Assembly (NCBI GenBank): GCA_030847615.1
Contig: JAUMIR010000001.1
Location: 252,033,187 to 252,097,186 of the forward strand
Direction: 5' to 3'
DNA length: 64,000 nt
Origin: Gambelia wislizenii
Lineage: Eukaryota; Chordata; Lepidosauria; Squamata; Crotaphytidae
In this document: piece by piece, positions 33,610-45,650 of the stretch
Layout of the letters: each line of letters starts with the position of its first letter
Position numbering within the stretch: position 1 is the first letter of the stretch
The notes under the pieces: generated by a model
The model's database searches: none
Told to the model about the DNA's origin: nothing
The model's input: only the letters and a program-made list of their open reading frames with translations
Made by a program: the position numbers and the translations under genes

Positions 33610-34195
33610 TATTTTGTTAAAAATGTTTATAAATTGCTTTATAGACCAACAGAAACCCCATGAGAATGTTTAGTAAAATGATAATATATTTTTTAAAAAA
33701 TGGAGCAAAACATTTTGTAAAAATGAGCAAAAACAATTTTAAGAGTGAAAGGTCTGGCAAAATGATAATCATTTTGACTGCCTGTTGAAAATTCCACAAG
33801 GAGTCAGCCTGACATCCCTTGGAAGGAAGTTCCATATCTGAGGTGTTGCTACAGAAGAATCCCAGCTTTAACACCTACTAACTTAATCTCTCACCACACA
33901 CCACAATGCCTCCACTAGAAATCTCATAGGGCAGTCTTTCAGATACCCTGGCCGCAAACTTTTAACAGCTTTGTGGGCCAAAGGTAGCACCCTAAATTGA
34001 TCTCAGAAGCAAACTGGGAGCTCCTGCACTTGGTTCAAGATCATATCTAAAATGAACAAAAACAACAACACTGTAGTGACTACATCTGAACAATTCTATA
34101 GCTTCCAAACACTTTGCAAGGGCAGCCCTAGGCAGAGAATGTTACAGTAGTCTGACAGACAGGTAATTCAGGCATGGCTCATTGGTCAGATCTGC
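33610..34195 (-). mobile_element. LINE-2 ORF2 C-terminus and 3' UTR
   Basis: Minus-strand translation gives, in order, 'CNILCLGLPLQSVWKL', then 'KSLRPGYLKDC', then 'PQIWNFLPRDVRLTP', the L2 C-terminal order. Stops interrupt it. The 3' tail is near 33610. Confidence 0.8.
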
Positions 34196-35192
34196 CTTCC
34201 CTAGAAAGAACTAGAGCTAATGAATGCACCAGCCAAAACAAGGTAAATGGATCGCTCTCCCACTAGGATTGCTTGAGAGGTGGTAATGTGGGGTGCTGCA
34301 GGTGGAAGGAAGAACCAGCCAGACTTGCTTTGTTCTCTTTTCCCAGTTGGTGCCTCTGCAGGATTACAGTCCCTTCGGCAAACAGAAGGAGGTCTTCCAT
34401 AGGTAGAAAGGCAACTTTAAAACGATGAACTTTGGGGTCATATCCTGCATTACCAAAGGCGTACAAATGAAGAGTAGCTACCGAACACTAGAGTTATCAC
34501 TTATTTATAAATAAGTCCTGAAGCTAAAACAGAAATGGCAGCTACCTCTGGGCTCAGTACTAGATGTGCTAGGACTGAATGATACCTACTCCTGATCTAC
34601 CAAAATCTTTGCATGACCTCTTAATGCCACTACTTTCACCAGCTTACTCCACACTGCTTGCTTGCAGCCTTAACAACCCTGAGATTTTTCTGACCTCTGA
34701 TACTTACACCCCACCCCCTCAGCAAGTATCTTAAAACTGATTCTTAAAAGGTCCAAAACCTTTAGAAAAGGGCCTAAATCCTATTTCTGGACCACATTAC
34801 TACAGACTGCAGCTCCCCAAATTGAATCAGCCTCATACTTAAGCTCTAGCCTGGTAGCAAAATGTAAATGCTTTTACTAAACAAAAAATAAATATATAGC
34901 AGTCATCAGTAGGATAGTTAAATATACAAGATAGTAACTTAGGCAGGCTTATTTAGAGGGCTTCATTCAGTGTTTTTCTATGCTAAAAATGCTTGGCATA
35001 TAGAAAACTGCTGTGCTAGTTTCAACCACTTCTTTCTGAGATACCTGTCAAACAGGAAAGTCTGTAACCCTTAAAGTTATAGCCACATTTCCCAAACTAT
35101 GTGAGACTGTCCCATAATAAGACATGTCTTAGTCAGTGCAATGTCCTCTACACAGACCCATCTTTGAGGAGTTCCAGTAAACTTCAACTGCA
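34196..35192. other. unassigned sequence
   Basis: No gene or repeat recognised. Confidence 0.4.
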
Positions 35193-35424
35193 GCCCTTCC
35201 ACAATACACAGTTATAGCACTATGATTCTACTTTAACTGCCATGGATGCACCCTGTGGAATCCTGGGATTTTTAGTTTGGTCAGAGGCACCAGAGGAGCT
35301 CCCTGGCTGACATGCCAAAGACCTCTCCCTTAACTGCCACTCCTAGCCTAGGATTCCATACAATGCTGCCAAGGCAATTACAGTGGAATCATTGTGCTAC
35401 TGTTGTGCAGTGTGAAAAGTCCAG
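35193..35424. mobile_element. palindromic ~220-bp MITE, copy D
   Basis: Shares 'agttatagcactatgattct' and 'gtggaatcctgggatt' with copy A at 21331-21558. The right arm 'cagtggaatcattgtgctac' is complementary to the left. Diverged. Confidence 0.65.
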
Positions 35425-35779
35425 TCTACAGCAGAGACCATGCTGGTGGGTGCTTGTGCATGGGAGCATGGACCAGCTGTATTACAACAGCTGCCCTGGC
35501 TTCTGCTATTTTTGAAGGGCACAGATCAATGTGTGAATAAATTCAAAGACCAATAAAGGATTGTGTTCTCCATTTGATGCTGCTATTTTGCAGAGGCCTA
35601 TAAAAGCAAAGGTATCACTGGTTGGGCCATAGGAGAAATATTTTTCCTGTGACTGTACCCAGGCCATGGAACTCCCCACAAGACCTCCTGTGGCATCTTC
35701 TACTACCTAGGTTTTGAACTTGAAAGTTGGTATGCAAAACCTGTGATCTACCATTGATCTTTCTTCCTGAGTATACATA
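35425..35779. other. unassigned sequence
   Basis: No recognised feature. Confidence 0.35.
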
Positions 35780-36140
35780 CCCTCTCAACTGTCACAATTT
35801 GGCAGGACCAATCCCAATTAATCTTCTGCTATCCCACTTTTTTCAGCTGCTTTTAAAATGTTCCAGTTTCTGTCTTTCCCCCTTTGTCCACAGCTTATCT
35901 CAATTGCTGCAAACTGAATTCAAAGGTCTGAAGTAGTTTGCACTCAATTATCTCAGCAGGGTGTAGAGGAGAGGAGGGGGTAGAGTCTTCCCCTTGCTAA
36001 TAGACTCAGGCAAAAGCAAACTGCTGCAGCCTCTCCTAGCTTGTGTGATCTTCCTCATTAATAAGGTTAGCCATCTTGCCCAGACTCTGATGTTGCTTGG
36101 TGACATGTGTTCCAGTTTTCATCTGTGAAATGTTGGAGAA
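35780..36140 (-). mobile_element. dispersed ~430-bp repeat family, copy 3 (full length)
   Basis: Reverse of copy 1 (13580-14015). 'ttcagctgcttttaaaatgt', 'gtagtttgcactcaattat' and 'gttttcatctgtgaaatg' are shared. Ends 'cctctcaactgtcac' and, reversed, 'ctccaacatttcac' are imperfect inverted repeats, suggesting a DNA transposon. Confidence 0.65.
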
Positions 36141-36280
36141 TATAAGGACTATCAACGCAAATGTGTTGCAAGCAGTTCTTTGAACTAGCTGCCATGATAA
36201 CCCCAGCTACTGGAGAAGAGAGGCTTAGGTATCACTCCAGCAAGTATTTGGCTTCAGTATGCAGAGGTAACTGGGTAAGA

Positions 36281-36795
36281 GTCTAAATATCCTATAAGAC
36301 ACCAGATCCCATCTGATCTTGGAAACTTCACATGGTCAGCCCTGGTTAGTACTTGGATAGGAGACCACCAAGGAATACCAGGTTCTGTAGGCTATATTTC
36401 AGAGGAAGGAACTGGCAAAATCACCTATGAGCATTCCTTGCCTTGCTTTCCATGCTGCCTTACCACATGACGTTGTTGTTCTTCTGGTGTCCTGTCATTT
36501 TGGTTCCTTGGGAGAGCAAGGTAAAACCATGTCTTTTTGCTAATGGATTTTTCCAGTTAGCAAAAAGACACAGTTTTACCTTGGTCTCCCATGGGACCAG
36601 AACTGAAGAACAATGACATGCAATAAGGCAGCACAGAAGATGGAACCTTCCAGCTGCCTTGCCACTTTACTTCAGCATGTGATAAGCTCCCAAGAAAACA
36701 ACTTGCAGGCACACAACAACAACAATAATAACAACAACAAAACCCTATGAAATTCATGGAGTCACCTTAAGTCAACAGGTGACTTGAAGGCAAAT
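36281..36795 (+). mobile_element. 5S-derived SINE split by a palindromic element
   Basis: The left part (36281-36443) holds the 5S-like head ('cagatcccatctgatcttgg', 'ggttagtacttggatagga') and middle region. The right part (36738-36795) holds 'aaaaccctatgaaattcatg' and the tail 'agtcaacaggtgacttgaag'. The interval between is a separate insertion. Confidence 0.85.
36444..36737 (+). mobile_element. palindromic element with Bov-B-like tail
   Basis: Inverted arms: 'agcaaggtaaaaccatgtct' at the left against 'agacacagttttaccttggt' at the right. The right end reads 'aacaacttgcaggcacacaa' followed by (CAA)n, close to the Bov-B-type tail of the SINEs. The copy at 47943-48237 shares the arms. The tail suggests retroposition. 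Confidence 0.7.
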
Positions 36796-39044
36796 ACACA
36801 CACACTCAGAATTGGATTGGTCAATGGGACAAAGAAACAGTTTAATCTCACAATGTCCAGAGATAACACCAATTGTCACACAAAGAACTCAGAATCTATT
36901 TGGGGTAAGGAATGATACATCTGTTTTACAGCCATTTATCATCCCTGGTAAAAGGATAACAGAATACAATTGCCCTAATATATTGCTAAGGAATATATAA
37001 AATAAATTGGCAGAAGGGATGGAAATGAAATGCAAAGACCAGCCCTTGCTATTCCATGCCTAGATGTAACCTTGCAAAAAAGAAAGAAAAAAAGAAAGAA
37101 AAGAAAAGTAATTGCAAACTCTGCATCTTGTTACAACCTCGAGGGGAATATTCAAAATGGGAAGGTGACTCCAGAAGACAAATGCCTTGGAGAAGATTAA
37201 TTTTGCCCAGCAGCATGGGAGAGTCTAGTTGGGTTGTGTGTGTGTGTGTGCACAAGAGAAAGAACATGAATCTAACAAATCTCAGGGTGGTTATGGACAT
37301 GAATTAATGCATTCCTTCAAGGTTTGGGAAGGATGTTGGATTTATGCAAATGTACGCAGTTGCATTATATAAAATAGTCTCTAGATTATTTAATACCCCC
37401 CTGTCTCCATAATTGTAAGAAATGCTGCTGCAAGTACCAATTTGCTCCCTTGTGTGATTCACTAAACTCATTCCTATGGGTGGGGGAGAAGAAAATTCTA
37501 GGTGTGCTTTTAAAGGGCCACTTTACATTTAATGGGCTTGTGAAGATGAGACTGTTTCCTGCTTAGCTGTTCTCTCTTCCCCTACTCCACCACTGCATTC
37601 CTTGCTTTTTCTTCAGCTCTCCAAAAGTGATTTGTTTAACAAAAACACTCTCTTTGGTCTTCTCAGTTTTACCTTGGTGTCCTTTCTGTTACGGAAATGT
37701 TGTTCTTGAATCAACACAAGGACTAAGAAGAATCGAAACATTGATTTTTTTAGAATCAGCATTTCTTGCTCGAAAGGTGGCTGGGGCTCAAGAGATACAT
37801 CATATTAATACGGATCATTAAAGGTCTCAGGGACTGACCTCTCCTTCTGGTTAAGAGTCTATTTCTGGGTCCAGGTGGAGATACTCTTTGCATCCAAAGA
37901 CATCAACACGTCTCTGACTTGGGACACTCTTGGCAAATTTATTCCGTGAATTAAAGGAATCTGCCATGAAACCCAAATGCAAAAGGGGTGGGGGGAATAG
38001 CAAAAGAAGCAACAGTCTTTAAGCAAACAGGCTGATTCCAACTGGGAAGGTTTCACCCCCCCCTCTCCATTCAATAAGTAAAGATATATGTAAAATGAAA
38101 ACAATTTTATGAATTTATAGGCTACTAATCATTTTAGAAAACAGATTTGTTTATGGGTGTGTGTGCATACTCAAGTGTTGCTTTGTGTGAGCTGGAAGTG
38201 TGTGGGAGGGGAAGATCTCAAAATATTTTTACAGTAACTTGTATTATTGGTCCAGTTCCTCATGCCAAGATATCACTGCAGGGTTAGCAAGAATCTTGCT
38301 ATTTTCTTTCTAAGTGAGAAGCTTTAACATTGCTCAATAGGATTCAGCAGTAGTTTGCCTTAAAGCCCTAGGGCAACTACTGAGTGTGAAGAACTCTACC
38401 TTCCTTGCAAATCCCTGGCTTTTGCTTTTACTCTATTCCTTCCTTTCTGAAGATTAAATAACACAATCCAGTATGAGAAAGGGTTTCCATCACTCCTGAG
38501 CCCTTGGGAAGATCTGACTTAGCAGAAAGTTTCCCATGAAAGGTTTCCAAATGGTGACTGTAAACTTTGATTAATATTAGATTTTTCTAAAGGCTCACAT
38601 GATTGATTTGACTTACTCCTGTTTATTTTCCTTTACAGCTTTTCATAACAACAGAGGAGTCACACAGGGTTAGGAGCCTTGCTACATTAACTCTGAGACT
38701 CAGTTCCAGTTACCACTATTTGACCGTAAAAATAAAATAAAATAAAAGCAGGTTGCAAATCAAAACTGCCAAACTGTCGGCAAATTCTAATTTATTTGTT
38801 CAGGGCTCTGGCAAGTATAGGATTCTCCCATCCAAGCTCACATGCGTTCAGTTTTGATAACAATGTTAGGAAAATTGTGTTAAAGACTATTATCTCTCTT
38901 GTGAATGATTACCATGTTTATCTGTAGTATACACCTGAATTTTGTATAGACTCTTCCATTTGTCTTGCAAAGATTTTGACATCACTGCTCATCCTTCCTT
39001 TTATAATATGTGTGTGTGTGATTATTTTTTATAATTTATTTTAT
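36796..39044. other. repeat-poor sequence
   Basis: Contains (AAAG)n-like sequence at 37076-37110, an octamer ATGCAAAT at 37344-37351 and a splice-acceptor-like site near 38640. No supportable gene. Confidence 0.4.
38605..38739 (+). other. splice-acceptor-like site and short open frame
   Basis: 'ctgtttattttcctttacag' ending at 38639 is a strong polypyrimidine tract plus AG. The frame that follows stays open for about 33 codons to a TAA at 38737-38739. I see no convincing donor site, and the peptide is not recognisable. Chance is likely. Confidence 0.15.
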
Positions 39045-39097
39045 TTATATCTTCCTTTTCTCCAAGCATGGCACCCAAAGTGGCTTACAAAGCCTAA
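39045..39097 (-). mobile_element. L2-type LINE 3' tail scrap
   Basis: 'tttatatcttccttttctcc' and 'aaagtggcttacaa' are the reverse of the L2 3' end. It is cut by the next element. Confidence 0.55.
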
Positions 39098-39636
39098 GGA
39101 AATTATCAGATGCACTAAAAATGGCATTATAATGATGCCAAGAGATCGCTAAAGGGCTCCTTTTTCAGATAATGTCATCCCCCCCAATGCACCCGTTCTG
39201 CTGCCGTTCCACCGGTGCTGTTTTTTATTGATGGGAGAAGCCATCAATACATCCCCTGTTCAGTTTCTGTCACAGATTTGACAGCAACTGAAAAGATGCC
39301 CCATTTCACTGGCGAGATCCCAGTGTCAATGGGAGGTCTGTGCCCGAACACTTCCTGGTGAGATCGGGACATCGAGGTAAGTGACACACTTTTTAAAAAA
39401 CTTCCCTGGTTTACAGTGTGTTTTTGTGCTTGCTATCACTTTTTCTCTTTTATTTTTCTTTTTAACTTTGAATTTCCCATGCTCATATCTTCTTGCGAGA
39501 ATGGTTGGGATTTCACTCCTGGGCTGCCCTGTGCATGCTACTAAGTAAGGTAGGTCTGAAAAGTTTTGTTATTGTGGCGTGACAGGGAAGGAACAGGGGC
39601 AGGAGAGGAGATTGTGGGACAAGAATGCTTTTTTGG
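39098..39636 (+). mobile_element. Harbinger-like element, right end lost
   Basis: Starts 'ggaaattatcagatgcacta' and is homologous to 52271-52870 over ~540 bp, including 'tttttattgatgggagaagc' and 'gaggtaagtgacacac'. The last ~45 bp present in the 52271 copy, including the terminal inverted repeat, are missing. Confidence 0.75.
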
Positions 39637-40383
39637 GGTACTGCAGCTGGAGAGCTGGGGGTAAGGGGAATCTAATTTTATATACTAGTCAATTCCCGTA
39701 TCTATCTAGAAATACCTGGAGAGAACATGTTTTTTCAGATGTTTTCTGGTTTTCACCATGGTTTCACTTATCCATGTCTGAAAAAACATGTTCTCTCTAG
39801 GCATTTGACCATAGAAATTGATTCTATGGTTAATTTCCAGCATTCATCTCATTGAAAATAATAGGATTCCCTATTATCCACAGTTTCAGGTATTCACGGG
39901 AGGGGGGTGTCTTGGAATGTATCCCCCATGGAGCCGGGGCTCAACCTGTATGTCCCTTGTCATGTACCTTCCTTTAGACCAGGTGTGGGCAAACTGCAGT
40001 TTTTGTGGTCTCCCAGGCCTCCTGGGGTAATTTTTTTCTTCTTCCAAATGTCTTCTAGGGGATGTGGAAGGCAGTTTAGCCACATTTTTGTCTTCTGGAA
40101 CAATGTAGGCCTAGCAAAGGCCTTTTCTGAAACAGGAAGTGAATTCCTGTTGTTAACAAAAGGCCTCTTCTGGGCCTAAATTGTCCCAGGAGGCAAAAAT
40201 ATGGCAAAGCTGCCCCCCACCACTCCTAGAGGACATTTGGAGTTAAACAATTTATACCTCTGGGAGGCCTGTGAGACCACAAAAACCACAGTTTGCCCAC
40301 ACCTAGTCTAAAGGAAAGTATATGTCAGGGAACATATATCAAATTAGATTCCCCTTGCTCCCAGCACTCCAGTTGCAGTACAC
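39637..40383. mobile_element. 747-bp palindromic element containing a Tigger-like insertion
   Basis: Outer arms: 'taaggggaatctaattttat' (39663-39682) pairs with 'atatatcaaattagattccc' (40334-40353), next to 'ctgcagctgg' against 'ccagttgcag'. Inner arms: 'aggtgtgggcaaactgcag' (39980 region) pairs with 'cagtttgcccacacct' (40290 region). Removing the insertion at 39685-39948 makes the arms line up continuously. The ends 'ggtgtgggcaaac' are hAT-like. Classification is uncertain. Confidence 0.6.
39685..39948 (-). mobile_element. Tigger-like MITE with 21-bp internal hairpin
   Basis: Flanked by TA (39683-39684 and 39949-39950). The interior includes 'gagaacatgttttttcagat' and its complement 'ctgaaaaaacatgttctc', a near-perfect hairpin. 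The right-hand 'gtttcaggtattcacggg' matches other Tigger-like copies. Confidence 0.65.
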
Positions 40384-41094
40384 CATTGGGAAATGGGGTT
40401 CTCCTATCTTCTTCTTCCCTCTCATTGATAAAATAATTCACTGGGGCTGGGGTAAAAACATGGTGAAAATGTTCCCATGCACCCAGAGGTCATTTTTTTT
40501 GGGGGGGGGGAACTGTTTTAATTATTCTTGCATGTGGGTAAATGCACTTTCCAAGATCTTCTGGAGGCCTGACCCTCTGGCAGTTGCCCACACCTGCTCT
40601 AGACAATGCAGTGCCTTTCCTGAAATCCTGACACTGGTTTGAAAACCAGCCTGATATCTCACAGGATTAATGTCTTTACTTTCAAATACCCCCCTTTTGC
40701 CTCTACCCTTATCTCTCTGCCATTGTATCTCAATATATCATGTTCTCAGCATTTTCTCTTCTACCCTCAGCTGTCCAGTCAGAAATTCTCCCCAGAACGT
40801 CCTTGTGGCGCCACATCTCCCTTTCCTCTCAAAATTCACCTTTTCTACCAATGCTTTAGCTTAATCCTTTAATCTTTGCACCCTACAGAAACCTCAGTCT
40901 TCATCCTTAGGAAAACAAAGCTGAAGTAAATGAGAAACTGAGTTTGTGCAGTTCTTTCCTTATCCCTAACTCAACCGTCTTCTCTTCTCATTGCTCAACA
41001 GCCAATATTTAGGCTGCAAGATCCCTGGAACAGAAACCAACCTCCTTTAATGATGATAATCTGTATAGTGCTATGTACCCTGATGACAATATGT
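40384..41094. other. unassigned, with a hAT-like end near 40590
   Basis: 'cagttgcccacacctgctct' (40580-40600) resembles the hAT-like end of the preceding palindrome. Poly-T/poly-G at 40492-40511 is low-complexity. Confidence 0.4.
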
Positions 41095-41505
41095 AGATAA
41101 CTAGCTGTACCCAGCCTAACATGCACCATTAAAGTCCCCCCCCCCACAATGCCTAGTAGATCTCACAAAAACCCTGTAAGGTAGGCCGGTGGATTTTTAA
41201 ATTCCTCCTCCCCCTTCTCAGCATTCCACACTTTCCCTGCACTTGCTGAGGGGTGACTCACTCTATTGACTTGCCACAGCCGCTGCCAGTTGACTGCCTG
41301 GGTCCCATCACAGGTGGCCTGTCACCGCTACCACTGCCAGTTGACAGGGTCCCCATCTGGGCCACAGATTGAGTGGCAGGAGTGGATTGTGAGGTGGAGA
41401 GGGAATTTGCATGTGGGTGGTGATTGGTTGGGTGTGTTTCCTGAGCAGCCAATCAGCACACTGGGAAAGACAACATACCCAAGAGTTTTATAGATATAGA
41501 TTAGA
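41095..41505 (+). repeat. probable unclassified retroposon
   Basis: Begins 'aactagctgtacccagcct' and ends 'gagttttatagatatagat', terminal phrases I recognise from a frequent squamate repeat. It also holds 'ggttgggtgtgtttcctgag' and 'gccaatcagcacactggg'. Low confidence in family and ends. Confidence 0.35.
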
Positions 41506-42519
41506 ATTGACAACAAGAGAAGGGGTAGCTAGAGGAAGCTCCTACAAAGAACAACTGCACATTCATTGCACAAAGAAACAATAACTCAGGAAGGAATGTA
41601 TCATCCTAAAATCCTTCATCTATTAGAGAGTATGACATACAGAGCTGTAAGTAACTACAGACCATGTGTTTTTGAACTGAAGAACATCTTCAATGGGAGT
41701 TGCTTGATGAATTCAACAAAGTCACCCAATGCTACAGGACTAGTACATGTAGGCGATAACATAATCTGTAGCTTTAGCTGCCTTTGTATGACTGGTTTTA
41801 TTTAATATAAATAGTAAGCATGGAAAGGTGCAAGCCTCTTCAGGAACATAGTCCACGGGGAAGGCTCTTTTCCCCTCACTGGGTCCTGATCAAACTATTA
41901 GCACAAATGCCTACTATCAGAAGTGGGTAGGAGGAAGCTGAGAAGGGTACAGTAGACATTTCCCTAAAAATACATAAATCATAGAGTTTAGGTATTCAGA
42001 TCATCCTTCTTCATCTAGTTCTTGGTGTCTCTTATTTTTTTCTATCCCTTCCTCATTTACTAAACCAGTTTTAGATTTCATGTTGAAGGGTAATGCTCAA
42101 ATGTTCTGCATTTTCCTCTTGCCTCACCATCACTGAAACAATTTTAAGAATTTACCTTTTGTGAAATATCAATATTCAGAAATAAAGTATGTACATTAAA
42201 AAGGCTTAAGCCAAATAAGAACATTCAGTTAAGAATAATTTGTTTATTTAAGGGGCAGAGTTTGAAATCCAATCTTCCAACTGATAGAGAATGAGCACAA
42301 AGGAAGCCCCTTAACCCTAACAAGTACAAAAGCTACAGAACATCTTGATTGCTTCTTACATTCTTTACAAATACCTATTGCAAACTCAGATAGAACGTTT
42401 GGAGAAGAAGAGTGTGAGACTAATCACCTGATTTAGATCCAACCAATCAGGAAAGAATGTCTTTGTGATCAAGTGAACAATTCAGTGCAAAGCTGTGAGA
42501 TGTTCAGCAAAGTCAAAGT
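41506..42519. other. unassigned sequence
   Basis: No gene or repeat recognised. Confidence 0.4.
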
Positions 42520-42766
42520 GTATGTGTGTGTACAGTATATGCCTTCAAGTTGCCTGTTGACTTATGGTGATGCCATGAATTTCATAGGGTTTTCTTAGGC
42601 AAGAAATACTCACAGGTGGTCTTGACAGTTTCTTCCTCTGAAATACAGCCTGGTAGCACCTGGTATTCATTTGTGGTCTCCCATCCAAGTACTAACCAGA
42701 GCTGGCCCTGCTTAGCTTCCAAGATCAGATGGGATCTGCTGCCTTTAGGGTATTTAGGCCAGCTCA
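42520..42766 (-). mobile_element. 5S-rRNA-derived SINE, near full length
   Basis: Same layout as 20857-21091: 5S-like head at the right ('ctgcttagcttccaagatca' in plus-strand reading), middle 'cagtttcttcctctgaaat', and Bov-B-like tail at the left ('gccttcaagttgcctgttga'). This is the best-preserved copy in the window. Confidence 0.9.
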
Positions 42767-44940
42767 GTAAACAAGATACTGATATGGAAAAGAACTGAAT
42801 GGAAAATAATATTGAAAAATCCCCAATGTCATATAAATCAATAGTACATGCACAGCTGGGTACTATATTCAGTTCTGATGATCTATTGGAGAGCAGATGT
42901 AAAAGAAATAGAGAGGATTGAGAGAGGAGATGGAAGACAGCAGTGGCTACAGGCCTAGAAAAAAACTTGGCCCTGAAGGGAGAGATTGAATGGTGTAGAT
43001 CCTGTTAAGTAGGGAGAGGAAATGAATAAGAGAGGATGCAATAAAAGGACGGAAGGAAAGATTGGGGCAGATGGGTATATTGGACACTGCATTTTCAGCT
43101 GCTCCTTTATAGAAACTTTAAATGAAGCCAGTTGTTTACAATATATAATCAGCCAATGAAACTTACCGCTCACATAGATGGTTGCAGACAAAAGTTTTTA
43201 AAGATTAAAGTAGATACTGAAAATGTCCCATTACCCGAGGCATGGGGAAAACTGTGTGGGGCCATACTATACTTTGAAGAAAGAAAGCTCTTCTGATATT
43301 AAATTAGCAATTTATGGCCAACATTAGTCACAGAGGTAAATGAAAGAGATTGCTTGAAATGTAAAATCCCCTTTAAACAAGAGTGTGTCATTTAACAATT
43401 CCAACATATATTTTAAAGAATGTTAAAGCTTGGGAACACTTTTCTTACAGGAAAGATCTAATAAATCTAATCAAATAGTCTTAATACTGTTTAATATAAG
43501 CCTTGGGCTCTAGAAAAACCTTGCTTAAACAAGATGACATCAATGACATCAATCCATAGAAACGCTACAAAATAAAACTGTGTATAAAATGCTATCACAA
43601 GACAACTAAAATAACCCTGGCCTGTAAACAGCTATTACCACTAATAAATGTGTGTGCATACACGCACACATGCACACACACAAACAATTGCATCATTCAC
43701 TGCAATGAACCATTCTGGAATCTCCAAATTTTAAAATGGAGTGTGGGAGAGGTAGAATTAGGCAACCTTTATTTGGATGCTATAATGACAGACAACATAA
43801 GCACAGTGCCTTAAGAGTTCAAATATGTTGACAGGATCACAGCGAAAATTTTTGGTGGCCTGAGAAGTATGATGGGCTCTGAAGGCAGTAATCAGATTCC
43901 AGGGCTGTGAACGGTGCTGGTTTTCTAAGGATGGTCAAGGAACTGAACAATGTATCTTAAATCAGAGCCAATCCTTCCTGAGGTGTGAAATGATTCCAAA
44001 TTTGTGAACTACTAAGAAAAAGGCTGTTACACCGACTGATCTCTTAGGAAACACAGGCTCTGTTCCGCAGAGATGCTGCATGCCAAGTGGAAATGTTTCT
44101 TTCTCCTCTTGAGTAAGACAACACATTTTTTTTTTTTAGCTCAGAAACTGTATGGAGCTCTAAAGCTGATTGTACTGTGTAGGATTCACTTGGACTGAGC
44201 CACTGGGGCTTCATTGGTCTGCTCAGAGTTTGGATACAGTGTCTTTAAATACACAATTATTATTCTTACCCTTTCCCCCGCCAACTCAGCTTTATAATGA
44301 CAACAACAATAATTTATTTGTTTATAGATAACAAATAATGTTATTAAATTATTTAGTAATCTTGGGTGCATTTCTAGCTATTTTAATTGATTTAAAAGTA
44401 ATGTAAAAGAAACAAAATGTGCTACCTAAAAAAGAAAAAGTAACAATGACAAATTATTGTGAAAATGGCTTTTTCACAAAGTAATGCTAATGCCTTACTT
44501 TTGAAAGTAATGTTTCCAAGATGTTTTTCTGCCTCTTCAATTATGATTAAATGCTTATAAAAACAAGGCGTGGACATTGACAATCCTAGATGAACTTCAT
44601 GAATACATAAACACACACTTTTCTCACATATTTTGGACATAAACCAATGAATGCTGGCAATCCTATTTAGATGACTAACAATATTGACATGAATATTTCT
44701 GATGTTTTGAACATGCATAACATTTGTCTGAAATGACTGACATCCAGAGAACTTTGGACATTATATAACAATGTATAGTTGCTTGACATTTGTCTTGACA
44801 TTGGTACAGTGGCTTTAATAAGGTGCTCTCACATAGCCAAAACAAAAGATGACAATGCAAGTGAAGGCTGTTCACACATATAGATTTTCTCACCAGGGAG
44901 AGAAAATGCAGAATTGATGCTATCTTTTCAAACAAACAAT
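42767..44940. other. repeat-poor AT-rich sequence
   Basis: A (CA)n-rich patch is at 43650-43685. No supportable gene or repeat family. Confidence 0.4.
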
Positions 44941-45162
44941 GGGTACATCTACACCATAGAAATAATGCAGTTTGACACCATTTTAAGTGCTGTAGCTCCA
45001 CCCTCTAGAATCCTGGGATTTATAGTTTTACAAGGTCTTTCATCTTCTCTGCAAAAGAATGCTGGTGCCTCACAAAACTACAAATCCCAGGATTATGTAG
45101 GATGGAGCCATGGCATTTAAAGTGGTGTCAAACTGCATTACTTTTATAGTGTAGATGTACCC
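44941..45162. mobile_element. palindromic ~220-bp MITE, copy E
   Basis: Perfect-looking ends GGGTACATCTACAC and GTGTAGATGTACCC, arms 'aatgcagtttgacacc' and 'ggtgtcaaactgcatt', 3-bp duplication AAT (44938-44940 and 45163-45165). This is the cleanest copy of the family. Confidence 0.85.
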
Positions 45163-45520
45163 AATGTGTTAAAGGGCTGGGGTTACACCTGAGTTCAACA
45201 ACTATTATTACCCCCGTCTTTCTCCTTCTCGGGGGGGGGGGGGAGAATACAGAGTGTGGCACCCTATAGGGAAGAGATGCCAAATGCTTCTTTCTAGATT
45301 CTAATGGTGGAATTTGATTTGGGCGATGGCAACTTACAGTCCAAAGAGCAGAAAGGATCATTACTGTGGGCAAGTTGAATCCAGCTCTCAGAAGCTGGGG
45401 GTGGAGTTGGGTTGGAAGATCTCTTTTGCTGGCCCCCACCTTCTACACCCAAGAAGCAAGGTAGCAAATCAGACTAGACACAGAGTAAGGCAATACCAGC
45501 CGAGGTGGATAATTTGCTAG
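45163..45520. other. unassigned sequence
   Basis: Poly-G at 45230-45243. No recognised feature. Confidence 0.35.
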
Positions 45521-45644
45521 ACAAGGTTGTTTCCTGTGTTCTTGTGCTTGATTACCATGGTGCTCTCTAGGAATTTAATCCAAAATGGAAGGTTTAAGAC
45601 AATATTACCATGAGCACAAGGACACAGGAAACAACCTGTCTTCT
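45521..45644. mobile_element. small palindromic MITE, ~124 bp
   Basis: 'ggttgtttcctgtgttcttg' at the left pairs with 'aaggacacaggaaacaacc' at the right, leaving a loop of roughly 60 bp. No other copy in the window and no clear target duplication. Confidence 0.6.
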
Positions 45645-45650
45645 TGTGCG

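Noticed and set aside
42660..42766. 5S rRNA gene
   Set aside because: Only part of 5S is present, diverged, and followed by a SINE middle and Bov-B-like tail; several copies share this structure.
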